Made by a program: the position numbers and the translations under genes. 64,000 bases of DNA from Bacteroidia bacterium. Lineage in GTDB: Bacteria > Bacteroidota > Bacteroidia > B-17B0 > Aurantibacillaceae. Below, one piece after another: positions 54,475 to 64,000 of this stretch (positions are counted from its first letter, which is position 1; each line of letters opens with the position of its first letter). Location: assembly GCA_026003255.1 (NCBI GenBank), contig BPGX01000007.1, positions 1 through 64,000 of the forward strand. The letters are read 5' to 3'. The notes below the pieces were generated by a model. That model saw nothing but the letters and a program-made list of their open reading frames with translations. It did not search any database and had not been told where the DNA came from.

Positions 54475-56127
54475 TTAAAACGTTGAAGTAATACTAATCG
54501 CCAATCCATTTGAAGCAGGTACATTTCTACATACACCTCCTACACAAAACACACCAGCCCTTTGTTTCCCATACGTAATACTTATTCTATGTGATTCTTT
54601 TACAAAACCAATTCCAGCTGTATAGTAATGTATTTGTAAACGACTATCGGGATTGTCGTAATTATATTGATCAATAAGCGTAAGATAAAAATGTGATGAT
54701 GGCGTCCATTCAATGAGTCCAACAGCCCAACTTCCTCCATTTATATCTCTTTTGTATGCAAATCTTCCCTGTGCTTCTACTCTTATTGCTGAATGTGTTT
54801 TGTACTTATAGGTTACATCTAATACGCCAATATGTGCCTGCATGTTAGGAAAACCGGCATTTGGAGAGTTAAACATGACAATATTTTTGTTGTAAAACTG
54901 GTTGGAATACATGGCAGTAAATTTCCATTGCTTATTGACTTTTCTTTGAATCTCTATGAAGAAATCGTGATAATATTGTTCACCAATTTCATCCCAACGT
55001 GTGCTGTAATAATTCATAGAAGTAGTTGAATCGTTTACAGGATGTTTTTTCAATCCGTTAGCAAAAGAAAAATTGAAAGTAACATCAGTGCCGTATTTTC
55101 CGCCCCATAATGTGTTTTTAGGAAGTTTAAATTGAATTTCTGCCATTCCGCCTATTTCGCCATTGGGTTGAGTAGCATACGGGAAGAAAGCAGGCATCAA
55201 ATAGGTGTGTTGCTTGGTTGTAGCAGGCATGTAATTAATCAAAAGTTGTTGTAAAGTAGCATCACGTTCACTTCTGAAATCCATGTTATCAATTCGCTTG
55301 GCTTGCAAGATAAAAGCAAATCCTGATGTAGCATAAGAAAAAGAAGTAAATAGCGCTTCTCCGAATTTGTAATTATATCCATTTACATAACCAGGATCAT
55401 TGATTTTATATGCATACTCCGCAAAGAAATTGATGCTCTCGTTTATAATATTAATCCTACCTCCATAACAACCAACATTTTCAGGTAAAACTAAATCAGG
55501 ATCCTTATCGGGCTGATATTTACTTACAAAACTCCCTCCAATAATAAATCGTGTTTTTAATTTAAGTGAATCAAACAAATCATTGATGACTAATTCTCCA
55601 TCAAATGCTCTCACAATACCTTCTCCAAGAGTAAAAAAGTTTCTTTGTCTTCCAATCAATCCTTTAAAAGTTAATGCCTTATGAGGTGTAGCAATAACCC
55701 TTGCCCCATCTAATGAATTATCATACAATAATCCTGGTTCATAGTATGTTCTAAAAATCAATCCACTTCCAAATTGTTCATAGATATTACCAATAGTAAT
55801 ATCTAAAAAATCTGTTTTGTACCTTGCAAAGCGATAGGTTATTCCTTGTCCTTTATAACGTTTGTCAAAACCTTGCATCACATTATTGTAAGCTTCATAA
55901 CGAATGCCTGCTGAAAACTTGTCTTTTTCATATACTAAATTACCAAAAACATTTGATAAAACTTTTTCTGGAACATTCGGTGCCCCTATTAATGAATCGG
56001 GCTCATAATATTGAGCATCTATTTCAAAATTACCATGCACTGTGGCTTCGGAGTTATTTTGAGATAAAAAAAAATTATATTGAATGGAAAGTAATAAAGA
56101 AAAAATAAATAATTTTCTACTTCTCAT
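54475..56127 (-). CDS. DUF6029 family outer membrane protein, 550 aa
   Basis: A signal peptide (residues 1-22, ending NFFLSQ) is followed by a long beta-rich protein with alternating aromatic strands, as in outer membrane barrels. VHGNFEIDAQYYEPDS near the start, GITYRFARYKTDFLDITIGN and IYEQFGSGLIFRTYYE match the Bacteroidetes DUF6029 family. The C-terminal strand ends LAISITSTF. Intact; function unknown. Confidence 0.8.
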   Translation of the reverse strand: MRSRKLFIFSLLLSIQYNFFLSQNNSEATVHGNFEIDAQYYEPDSLIGAPNVPEKVLSNVFGNLVYEKDKFSAGIRYEAYNNVMQGFDKRYKGQGITYRFARYKTDFLDITIGNIYEQFGSGLIFRTYYEPGLLYDNSLDGARVIATPHKALTFKGLIGRQRNFFTLGEGIVRAFDGELVINDLFDSLKLKTRFIIGGSFVSKYQPDKDPDLVLPENVGCYGGRINIINESINFFAEYAYKINDPGYVNGYNYKFGEALFTSFSYATSGFAFILQAKRIDNMDFRSERDATLQQLLINYMPATTKQHTYLMPAFFPYATQPNGEIGGMAEIQFKLPKNTLWGGKYGTDVTFNFSFANGLKKHPVNDSTTSMNYYSTRWDEIGEQYYHDFFIEIQRKVNKQWKFTAMYSNQFYNKNIVMFNSPNAGFPNMQAHIGVLDVTYKYKTHSAIRVEAQGRFAYKRDINGGSWAVGLIEWTPSSHFYLTLIDQYNYDNPDSRLQIHYYTAGIGFVKESHRISITYGKQRAGVFCVGGVCRNVPASNGLAISITSTF

Positions 56128-56187
56128 ACAATCAAAAAAAACTACGCAAAAAAAATAATTTATTTGCTGATTTTAGATAAAACTTAG

Positions 56188-56195
56188 TATTTTTG
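56188..56195 (+). promoter_or_regulatory. Promoter -7 box of the secreted hydrolase gene
   Basis: TATTTTTG (TAnnTTTG) 14 bp before the ATG at 56209. Confidence 0.5.
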
Positions 56196-56208
56196 TAAAA
56201 AATTAATT

Positions 56209-58212
56209 ATGGTAAAATACAAATCTGTATTCTTTTTATTATTTTACTTTCTAACAACTGTTTGTATCTTAACTCAAAACTATTTTGCTCAACCTGATCT
56301 TACAATTGGAAATTACACAATCAACCCACTCAATTACTCAAAAGGGCAATCTTTAACTTTTACAATAACCATTAAAAATATGGGTAATCAAACGTCCAAT
56401 ATGTGCAAAGTTGCTTTTTACCTCAATAGTGCTATTACTTATAGCAATGCTACTGTTTTGAATGTTATCAATGTTCCTTCTATACCTCCCAACGGTCAAT
56501 ATACATTTCCATTCATTTATCCTATTCCGGGTAATTATCCTGATAATGGTACTAATTACATTTTATTGAAAATTGACCCAACTAACTTAGTCAATGAAAC
56601 AATTGAAACTAATAATAATTTTTATTTAACTCAAACTATCAACATATCTTCTACAGTAGTAAATGAAATTCATCTACCCTACCCCATTCTTTTTATTCAC
56701 GGACTTAACTCTTCCAGCAATACATGGAATCCCCTGTTAGGTAGTTTACAAGCATATTATGGATGGAGTTATGGAGGACGAATAGATGCCTGTCTCAATA
56801 TGGATGGAAATAATTCTTTTTGTAGTATCAATGATTACAACATGTTTACCAACATCAATGGTATTCAAAATGCTGATATGTATACGCTAAATTTTGATGT
56901 GAATCCAAATGGAACACCATTCAACAATACAGTACTATCCAATCAATCAGCAATATATAAACAAGGTTATGCTGTAAGAGATGCCATAAATCTAATTCTC
57001 CAAAAAACAGGCAAAAATAAGGTAATCCTTGTAGGTCATAGCATGGGAGGGCTGGCTTCTCGTCAGTATCTCCAAAATCCTAATTACTATCAAAGCGACA
57101 ACAAACATCACGTGGCAAAATTAGTAACAGTCGGAACACCTCACGGTGGCAGTAATGCTTCTTTACTGGGATTAGAAGGTTTCGTTGGATTGGATGATAA
57201 CTCCGAAGCAGTAAGAGATTTAAGAACTACCTATTGGAGCATTACAGACGCCATCCCCGGCACTTTCCTCTTCGGTGGATTAGAATTCTTAATATCAAAT
57301 TACGATACATATTATAACTACGATGTCAATTGCAATGGCTTTCAATACGATGCCATTATCGGATTAAATGCTAAACCTATACCATCTGATGTAGATTACA
57401 GTTGTATCATCGGAAGCGGCGGACTTAACAACGGAGACGATGTGGTACCCGACTATAGTGCCAATTTAAACAATTTCTATCCAAATATTGCTGATACATT
57501 CAATTTACCTGACAATACTTTATTCAATGTCTGGCATAATCATATTCATACTTTTCCATCCTATAATACTATGAACATAGATGAACCAGATATCCCTTCA
57601 CTGGCATATCAAATTAATCCTAACAATAAATATTGGTTCATTCATTCAAGACAACCACAAGATAAACCCAATATTGACCTTGATTACTTCAAATTAAAAA
57701 TACCTTATCATTCTTTATTTCAATTACAATTATGGGACATCTCTAATTTTTATACTCAATGCCAAATCATTGACTCTATAACAAATATGCCAGTATTTAA
57801 TTTTATAGCCAACGGCAGAAACTTTTTAGATACAGCAATTAATTTATCCCCTAATACCTATTATTTAAAATTTTCATCAATACCAAACGATTACTCTGTT
57901 TATTATCCAATCTGTTTCTCATATAAAATCTCCAATATAACTTCCATCTCTCAACTCACAAACATTGATAATCTATCCGATTTGGTTAATATCTATCCTA
58001 ATCCTACTTCTCAATCTTTGAACATTCAATCACCAATTCATTTTAATTCATTAAAAATTTTTGATATAACAGGAAAACAAATTTATGAAAATAAAGAAAT
58101 CTCAAACAATCATTTTTATATTAACCTGTCTGACTTCCCTTCAGGATTTTACACATTACAAATTAATTTTGATGATACTAATTTTATTGTTAAGAAATTT
58201 GTAAAACAATAA
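56209..58212 (+). CDS. Secreted lipase-like alpha/beta hydrolase with CARDB and T9SS domains, 667 aa
   Basis: A signal peptide (about residues 1-27) leads to a CARDB-like adhesion domain (QPDLTIGNYTINPLNYSKGQ to NETIETNNNFYL). The alpha/beta hydrolase follows (YPILFIHGLNSSSNTW) with the nucleophile Ser in LVGHSMGGLASRQYL and VTVGTPHGGSNAS after it. A candidate acidic residue and His lie in NGDDVVPDYS and WHNHIHTFPS. The C terminus is a T9SS type A signal (IYPNPTSQSLNIQ, ITGKQIYEN, FIVKKFVKQ). Probably an extracellular lipase or esterase. Intact, converging on the aminopeptidase gene with a 3-bp gap. Confidence 0.85.
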   Translation: MVKYKSVFFLLFYFLTTVCILTQNYFAQPDLTIGNYTINPLNYSKGQSLTFTITIKNMGNQTSNMCKVAFYLNSAITYSNATVLNVINVPSIPPNGQYTFPFIYPIPGNYPDNGTNYILLKIDPTNLVNETIETNNNFYLTQTINISSTVVNEIHLPYPILFIHGLNSSSNTWNPLLGSLQAYYGWSYGGRIDACLNMDGNNSFCSINDYNMFTNINGIQNADMYTLNFDVNPNGTPFNNTVLSNQSAIYKQGYAVRDAINLILQKTGKNKVILVGHSMGGLASRQYLQNPNYYQSDNKHHVAKLVTVGTPHGGSNASLLGLEGFVGLDDNSEAVRDLRTTYWSITDAIPGTFLFGGLEFLISNYDTYYNYDVNCNGFQYDAIIGLNAKPIPSDVDYSCIIGSGGLNNGDDVVPDYSANLNNFYPNIADTFNLPDNTLFNVWHNHIHTFPSYNTMNIDEPDIPSLAYQINPNNKYWFIHSRQPQDKPNIDLDYFKLKIPYHSLFQLQLWDISNFYTQCQIIDSITNMPVFNFIANGRNFLDTAINLSPNTYYLKFSSIPNDYSVYYPICFSYKISNITSISQLTNIDNLSDLVNIYPNPTSQSLNIQSPIHFNSLKIFDITGKQIYENKEISNNHFYINLSDFPSGFYTLQINFDDTNFIVKKFVKQ

Positions 58213-58215
58213 TCC

Positions 58216-60640
58216 CTACATCTTCAAAATCTTAAAAAAATTACTTTCTTCATTAATTTTTACATTGACAAAATAACAACCACTCGGTAATTCAAATATA
58301 TCTATACTATCTGTCATTGAATGTAAACTTAACTCTTTTACCTTTTGTCCTTCAATACCATATATTTCAATCTCTACTTTATCTTTTCTTGACAGAATAT
58401 TACTTTTAATTCTTACATATCCAGATGTTGGATTAGGATAAAGTTCTAAATAATTTTTTAGCAAATCATTTTCTTCAATCCCCACATTCACATAATATCC
58501 ATTTCTATTCGCAAAAGTATACTCTCCCAATCTTAAACTATCTACCATCAACAATCCTGCTTTCTGACCCGATGGATACTTGACAAATGGAACTTCTCGC
58601 CATTTTTCTCCCACTTTACTTCTATATAAAACTACAATACTATCCGCATTCACAGATGTCAAGCAAGTATCCATACATCCATACCCAGAAAACACTATAT
58701 TTCCATTATAATTTAATCGCAATTTTGAATAAAACCCATTACTCAATTTCCCACTTACTTTCCAATAATGTTGATTTGAAAATTTATATTTTCTATCCCC
58801 ATTTTGAATATTGGGCTGTGTATCTGGTGCTGCATAATGATGTTCTACATAAATGAATGAAGAATCACTACCTTTATTAATTACATTCAAACTCACCTTC
58901 GCATTCGGAAAACTTATATTCCCTGTATTCTTCACTACTTTTGAATCACCAATAGAAGCATACGCTAATTTTTTATCGTAATTAAGTATCTCAAATATAG
59001 GTTGAAAACTTAAAGTCCCCGTAACAACACTCAAACTACCACTCAATACTGCTGACCTTGTAACATATTGCCAATTATTGTCAAAAAATGCAATAGTCAT
59101 CGGAACATTATTAAAATAATTAGACGCACCATGTAATTTTTGACGAACATATATTTTGTATTGATAAACATTTGTTCCAATATTGGAATATACTGCTGAA
59201 TCTACTCCAAATACAGGATATCCACCATTAAATACCCAATTTTGAAAAAAATCATTTAATGTCAAACCAGAATAATTTTCTAGTAATGTCTGAAACTCCG
59301 CACTATTCATGTTCTTAAATGCTTTTTGATTCAAAACATACTTCAATCCTCCAAAAAACAAACTATCCCCCATATATGTTCGTAAATTATGAGCCACAAT
59401 TGCACCTTTTTTATACACATGGTCACCATAAGTGTATTGTGCTGGAACACCAGACACAGCCCAATACTGCTGCTCTTTAAAATTTCCAAATTGCACCATA
59501 TCAATTAACATCGCCAACAATTGACTTTGATACTGCGAATAATCATACATATTTTCTAAAAATACCATTTCACTGTAAGTCGCCATCCCTTCGTTTATCC
59601 ACATATCCTCTTGTGTTTCGCAGGTTACAAGGTCGCCCCACCAATGATGCGAAAGTTCATGTGCCATGAGTTCAGATTCATAATTGGTATTACCTATTGC
59701 CAATTGCGGATACGCAATATTTGTAGCATGCTCCATCGCACCACTATTGAATGGCACCAAACAATACCCCACTCTATTCCATCGGTATAAACCATATTTG
59801 TCTTCAAAGATATTCACCGCATTAGGTAAATGAACAAAAGCCGCTTTTACACCATTAGTATCAGAAGCACGAGCAGCAATAATAGCTGGAATTGTATGAG
59901 AGGGTGTTGTAATAATCATATTAACCTGCGAATAATCAGCTACCGCTAAAGACGCCAGATACGATGGAATTTCTTTATCTATATACCAATGTCTGAATCC
60001 GTTTCCCATTCACCACATTATCAGATAACAATGCACCATTACAATATGCAAACTTTGTTGAATCTGTTTGAATATAAAAATCATACGCACTTTTCTCTAC
60101 AAAATTATCAAAACACGGAAACCACACACGACCAAAATTATGTGGCAACGACGCAAAGCCAACTCCTAAATTAAAAGCATAATTCCCATTAAAATAAAAT
60201 CCACCCCAGCCCGATGGATCAACCTGCGGAACACCATGATAAAACACACTTACATTAAACGTATCGCCTATATTTTTTATACCACCTAATTGAATACTCA
60301 ACAAAGTATCATTATACCAAAATGAACTAATTTGATTATCTACTTTTATAGAATCAACTTGCATTCTCAATAAATCCAGACGAACCGACGTTTGTCCATT
60401 CATTTTAGGAACTATCTTTATTTCTGTAAAACCACTAATTTGTGTGTTAGTAAAATTAATATCTAAATGAATATCATAATGCAACACATCAAATGTATCG
60501 CTTCTCAAATTTTCTGGAGAGTAATACAAACTATTCGTTTGAAAAACAGATGCTTTTAATTTTTGACAATTACTAATTTTTTGAGCTTTTAAATATGAAA
60601 TTAAAACAAAAAACATAACAAATACTGAAAGCTTACTCAT
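58216..60640 (-). CDS. Secreted M1 family aminopeptidase with T9SS domain, one frameshift
   Basis: The signal peptide (residues 1-19) precedes an M1 N-terminal beta domain (DTFDVLHYDIHLDINFTNTQ). The catalytic domain has HELSH, 18 residues, then Glu in NEGMATYSE, the zinc site of gluzincins. The C terminus is a T9SS type A signal (LELYPNPTSGYVRI, SNFFKILKM). The frame breaks once near 59990-60005: one frame reads VNGKRIQTLVYR then stops, the other continues RHWYIDKEIPSYLASLAV. The combined protein is about 808 aa. A single indel may be a read error. Confidence 0.88.
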
Positions 60641-60724
60641 ACATTTTTTTTGATAAAGTTATGCAAGATTTATTAAACTATAAAATCTGATTTAAATCAT
60701 ATTTATTCCTGATAAAAAAATACT

Positions 60725-60732
60725 TATATTTG
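60725..60732 (+). promoter_or_regulatory. Promoter -7 box of hppD
   Basis: TATATTTG, 18 bp before the ATG at 60751. Because it overlaps the upstream part of the open frame, it also argues for 60751 as the start. Confidence 0.6.
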
Positions 60733-60750
60733 CAAAAAACTTTGAAAGCT

Positions 60751-61881
60751 ATGGAAACACAGGTAAAATCAGCCACTAATACTCCAAAAACTGGCGACTG
60801 GCTACCAATCAATGGAACAGATTATGTAGAATTTTATGTAGGGAACGCCAAGCAAGCAGCATACTACTATCAAACCGCTTTTGGATTTCAACCTCTTGCA
60901 TACAGCGGACTTGAAACTGGCAACAGACAAACAGCATCTTATGTGTTGCAACAAGGTAAAGTACGTCTGGTGCTTACAACTCCATTAAACTCAAAAAATC
61001 CTATCAATCAACATATTGTTAAACACGGTGATGGAGTAAAAGTAATTGCGCTCTGGGTAGACGATGCTACCAAAGCTTTTGAAGAAACCGTAAAACGAGG
61101 TGCTAAACCCTATCTTGAACCAACTCGCTACGAAGATAAAGATGGATATGTCATTCAAAGCGGTATTCATATTTACGGAGATACTGTACACATTTTTACA
61201 GAGCGAAAAAACTATAATGGGGCATTTCTTCCCGGTTATCAACCATGGAACCCGGAATACAAACCAACACCAATAGGATTTAAATATATTGACCACATGG
61301 TAGGTAATGTAAATTGGGGTGAAATGAACATCTGGGTAAAATTTTATGAAGAAGTAATGGGCTTCTATAATCTATTAACCTTTGATGATAAAGACATATC
61401 TACAGAATATTCTGCATTGATGAGTAAAGTAATGTCCAATGGCAATGGTTATATTAAATTTCCAATCAATGAACCTGCCGAAGGAAAAAAGAAATCTCAA
61501 ATCGAAGAATATATTGAATTTTATGAAGGACAAGGTGTTCAACATATCGCACTCGCAACAGATAATATTATTGAAACCGTAACAGAAATGAGAAAAAGAG
61601 GCGTTGAATTTCTTGATACACCAGATTCATATTACAAAACTTTATTAGATAGAGTTGGTAAAATTGATGAAGATATAGAAGTATTAAGAAAACTAAGAAT
61701 TCTTGTTGACCGTGATGAAGAAGGATATTTACTGCAAATCTTTACCAAACCTGTTGAAGACCGACCAACATTATTTTACGAAATCATTCAAAGAAAAGGA
61801 GCAAAATCCTTTGGAAAAGGCAACTTCAAAGCACTTTTTGAAAGTATTGAAAGAGAACAAGCTAAAAGAGGAAATTTATAA
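60751..61881 (+). CDS. hppD: 4-hydroxyphenylpyruvate dioxygenase, 376 aa
   Basis: It turns 4-hydroxyphenylpyruvate into homogentisate in tyrosine breakdown. There are two vicinal-oxygen-chelate domains. The iron ligands are visible in the C-terminal one: His in YIDHMVGNV, His in VQHIALATDN and Glu in PTLFYEIIQRKG. The C terminus KSFGKGNFKALFESIEREQ is typical. Start at METQVKS (60751). Followed by a clear terminator. Confidence 0.95.
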   Translation: METQVKSATNTPKTGDWLPINGTDYVEFYVGNAKQAAYYYQTAFGFQPLAYSGLETGNRQTASYVLQQGKVRLVLTTPLNSKNPINQHIVKHGDGVKVIALWVDDATKAFEETVKRGAKPYLEPTRYEDKDGYVIQSGIHIYGDTVHIFTERKNYNGAFLPGYQPWNPEYKPTPIGFKYIDHMVGNVNWGEMNIWVKFYEEVMGFYNLLTFDDKDISTEYSALMSKVMSNGNGYIKFPINEPAEGKKKSQIEEYIEFYEGQGVQHIALATDNIIETVTEMRKRGVEFLDTPDSYYKTLLDRVGKIDEDIEVLRKLRILVDRDEEGYLLQIFTKPVEDRPTLFYEIIQRKGAKSFGKGNFKALFESIEREQAKRGNL

Positions 61882-61908
61882 TCAATTAATTTGAATTTAT
61901 TATGAATT

Positions 61909-61936
61909 AAAAAGGGGACTATGAAGTCCCTTTTTT
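61909..61936 (+). terminator. Terminator after hppD
   Basis: AAAAAGGGGACT pairs with AGTCCCTTTTTT around a short ATGA loop. It may serve hppD on the plus strand and tatA on the minus strand. Confidence 0.75.
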
Positions 61937-61974
61937 AATGTCTTGAAAAAACTTTTTAGTTTAAAGTAAATCTA

Positions 61975-62211
61975 TTATTCTTCTAATTCTTTTTTAACTT
62001 CTTCAATCTCTCGCTTGACCTGATGAGTAATTTCACCTGTATTTGATAAAATATCTTTTTGAACACTTTCTGAAGCTCTTTTGAATTCATTGATACCTTT
62101 ACCTAATGTTCTGGCAATATTTGGTAAACCTTTACTTCCAAACAATAATAAAATAACAAACAAAATCATTAACACTTCACTCATTCCCAGATTTAAAAAC
62201 AAAGGTATCAT
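61975..62211 (-). CDS. tatA: Twin-arginine translocation protein TatA, 78 aa
   Basis: An N-terminal transmembrane helix (residues 10-24) is followed by the hinge FGSKGLPNIARTLGKGINEF, with the Phe-Gly pair of TatA/TatB proteins, and an acidic amphipathic tail (QVKREIEEVKKELEE). TatA forms the pore of the folded-protein export system. Its start codon overlaps the stop of a 37-codon ORF upstream. Confidence 0.9.
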   Translation of the reverse strand: MIPLFLNLGMSEVLMILFVILLLFGSKGLPNIARTLGKGINEFKRASESVQKDILSNTGEITHQVKREIEEVKKELEE

Positions 62212-62321
62212 TTTAATATCTTTTTATTAATAAACTTATACAAAACAACTACCCCAGTAATAAAAACTACGCCAATGAAAAAGAGAATGAAAAAATCTGA
62301 TAAACTTATATCTTGTGCCAT
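62208..62321 (-). CDS. Small single-span membrane protein, 37 aa
   Basis: The ORF reads MAQDISLSDFFILFFIG, then a hydrophobic stretch, and ends KFINKKILK. It has one transmembrane helix (about residues 10-28) with a basic C-terminal end. The stop TGA overlaps the tatA ATG (ATGA), and the accA stop lies 8 bp upstream of its start. This coupling suggests it is translated. No family recognised. Confidence 0.5.
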   Translation of the reverse strand: MAQDISLSDFFILFFIGVVFITGVVVLYKFINKKILK

Positions 62322-62329
62322 ACCAAATA

Positions 62330-63316
62330 TTATAAATTAGCTTCTGCTAAATCATTGGTGTCAATTTCTTTAAATACTCCCATAGAAGTAAACTTCTCAA
62401 TTCTTTGATTAATTCGCTCTTCAGGACTGATTTGCTTTAGTTCCGAAAGCACCTTCACTAATGTTTCTTTTACATACATAGCAGCTTGCTCCGGATTTCT
62501 ATGGGCTCCACCTAAGGGCTCTGGTATTATTCCATCAATTAACTTTAATTCTAACATATCTTTAGCAGTAAGTTTCAATGCCTCAGCGGCTTTTTCTTTA
62601 AACTGCCAACCTCTCCATAATATAGACGAACACGATTCAGGTGAAATCACAGAATACCAGGTATATTGCAACATATACACTCTATCCCCTACTCCAATTC
62701 CCAATGCCCCACCACTTGCTCCTTCTCCAATGATAATACACACAACCGGAACTTTTAGTGAAAACATCTCCTGGATATTTCTGGCTATTGCTTCTCCCTG
62801 CCCTCTTTCTTCTGCTTCCAAGCCAGGATAGGCACCCGGCGTGTCAATTAAAGTTACAATTGGCTTATTAAATTTTTCTGCCAAACGCATCAATCGCAAC
62901 GCTTTTCTGTAACCATCTGGATTCGCCATCCCAAATCTCCTCAACTGGCGCATTTTAGTGTTTATACCTTTTTGATGTCCAATAAACATTACCGTTTCCC
63001 CATCTAAGGAACCAAAACCACCTACAATCGCTTTATCATCAGCAACATGCCGATCTCCATGAAATTCTATAAAATTACCACCAGTCAAATATTCAATATA
63101 TTGTAAAGTGTAAGGTCTATTGGGATGCCTACTTACTTGAACAGTTTGCCATGGTGTCAAATTTGAATATATCTCTTTAATCTTTTCTTGTATTTTTGTT
63201 TCTATATCCGAAATAGAAGAACTTAAATCCACTTTACTCTTTTCTTGTACTTCTTTTAATTTTTCTAATTGATGTTCAAGTTCTTCAATCGGCTTTTCAA
63301 AATCAAGATACTGCAT
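62330..63316 (-). CDS. accA: Acetyl-CoA carboxylase carboxyltransferase subunit alpha, 328 aa
   Basis: It transfers the carboxyl group from biotin to acetyl-CoA with AccD at the start of fatty acid synthesis. It starts [20 protein letters not shown]. The core includes [54 protein letters not shown] in part, and [18 protein letters not shown]. Length fits the family. First gene of the accA, 37-aa ORF, tatA set. The 241-bp gap to the next gene holds divergent promoters. Confidence 0.96.
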   Translation of the reverse strand: MQYLDFEKPIEELEHQLEKLKEVQEKSKVDLSSSISDIETKIQEKIKEIYSNLTPWQTVQVSRHPNRPYTLQYIEYLTGGNFIEFHGDRHVADDKAIVGGFGSLDGETVMFIGHQKGINTKMRQLRRFGMANPDGYRKALRLMRLAEKFNKPIVTLIDTPGAYPGLEAEERGQGEAIARNIQEMFSLKVPVVCIIIGEGASGGALGIGVGDRVYMLQYTWYSVISPESCSSILWRGWQFKEKAAEALKLTAKDMLELKLIDGIIPEPLGGAHRNPEQAAMYVKETLVKVLSELKQISPEERINQRIEKFTSMGVFKEIDTNDLAEANL

Positions 63317-63513
63317 ATCTTTTTTCGCAAAGATATTGAATATTTTTATTAATTATTTCTTAACATTAAAATTACACCATTTGATGAATTGTTGATACTT
63401 CTGCAAAAATATAGACAAAACCATAATTATTTTAGATTTTTCTACTAATTTAACTTTTAATTTTTATCTTTTATTGTGGATAAAAATTTGTTTTTGTTCA
63501 TCAAAAAACATAT

Positions 63514-63521
63514 TACCTTTG
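63514..63521 (+). promoter_or_regulatory. Promoter -7 box before 63558
   Basis: TACCTTTG (TAnnTTTG), 36 bp before the ATG, with a TTTTTG about 20 bp upstream as a possible -33 element. Confidence 0.5.
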
Positions 63522-63557
63522 TAACACAATTTCGTAAAATAAGTTAAATAAAATACT

Positions 63558-64000
63558 ATGAAAAAATATCTACTGATACTGATATTATTTACAGTTACTA
63601 TATACAGTCAAAACGACTATATAAGTAAGATTGCTTATTATAAATTTACTTTTGATTCCCTTATTGGTTTTGATGAACAAACCGCTCATCAACAAGCTTT
63701 ACAAACCAATTGTTTTGGTGAAGAATACAAAGTATTTATGTATTATGCTAAAAGAGAATTTATTAAACAAAAATATAATCTACATTCCGATGAAGAAAAT
63801 GTGTGGGAAACCACAATGACTTGGAAAGGAATCGGAGATAATAACAATCCTGTCCCTACCGGCACGCCTTGCGTCAATGAAGATTTTGAAACAGGGACAC
63901 TAACAGGTTGGACAAATACCACTGGTAACAATAGTAATTCTTGTACTATGGCAGGATGCTGTAATAATGGGGCTGGACTTGTCTGGATCTTGACTACACC
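63558..64000 (+). CDS. Secreted protein, start only (runs off the window)
   Basis: A signal peptide (MKKYLLILILFTVTIYSQ) is followed by a charged region (SDEENVWETTMTWKGIG) and then CVNEDFETGTLTGWTNTTG, which resembles the start of a MAM-like or gliding-associated jelly-roll domain common in large T9SS surface proteins. The frame is open to the end of the window, so length and C terminus are unknown. Confidence 0.7.
   Translation, partial: MKKYLLILILFTVTIYSQNDYISKIAYYKFTFDSLIGFDEQTAHQQALQTNCFGEEYKVFMYYAKREFIKQKYNLHSDEENVWETTMTWKGIGDNNNPVPTGTPCVNEDFETGTLTGWTNTTGNNSNSCTMAGCCNNGAGLVWILTT

Overview
The window reads as a chromosomal segment of a low-GC member of the Bacteroidetes (Bacteroidota). 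Evidence: promoters of the form TAnnTTTG rather than Shine-Dalgarno-led starts; several secreted proteins with C-terminal type IX secretion (T9SS) sorting domains; DUF6029, DUF4476 and OmpA-type envelope proteins; and the block lepA, tRNA-Thr/Tyr/Gly/Thr, tuf, tRNA-Trp, secE, nusG, rplK, rplA, rplJ, rplL, rpoB, rpoC. I do not name a species.

Layout. 0-8.6 kb is accessory DNA. Two different IS30-type elements (868-2064 and 5483-6687) bracket a repeated cassette: a promoter and hairpin leader, a secreted protein ending in an eight-cysteine domain, and a small membrane protein. The cassette occurs once complete, once frameshifted and once as a fragment, and a leftover rlmN 3' end sits beside it. 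A frameshifted protein with 35-residue QM repeats follows. 8.6-24.3 kb is the lepA to rpoC core block. 24.3-34.4 kb carries, on the minus strand, a T9SS-sorted protein, dxs, an OmpA protein, DUF423, DUF4476 and folC. An IS1634-type element flanked by about 528-bp direct repeats lies between the last two. 34.4-37.4 kb holds three genes for an N-acetylated uronic acid type sugar nucleotide. 37.5-52.4 kb is a complete type III-A CRISPR-Cas locus: cas6, cas10, csm2-5, two different CARF-HEPN effectors, a small conserved protein, divergent cas2-cas1, and an array of 45 identical 37-bp repeats. 52.9-64 kb has an OmpA lipoprotein, purE, a DUF6029 beta-barrel, a secreted lipase-like hydrolase, an M1 aminopeptidase, hppD, tatA with a 37-residue ORF, accA and the start of another secreted protein.

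How the genes work together. Cas10 keeps both its HD and GGDD motifs, so it should make cyclic oligoadenylate on target binding. The two CARF-HEPN proteins are the expected receptors and RNases. The array is probably transcribed on the plus strand, away from cas1: a TAnnTTTG box faces it, the repeat hairpin is followed by an 8-nt ATTACGAC handle, and many spacers look antisense to coding sequence. cas2-cas1 plus the array is enclosed by about 155-bp inverted repeats, as if the adaptation module and array were a separate unit.

Quality warning. From about 11.4 to 34.5 kb nearly every long gene, including essential ones (tuf, nusG, rplK, rplA, rpoB, rpoC, dxs, folC), is broken by single-base indels. 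The two copies of the IS1634 flanking repeat differ from each other by indels only. This points to uncorrected sequencing errors rather than gene decay, so those genes are annotated as single genes with frameshifts.
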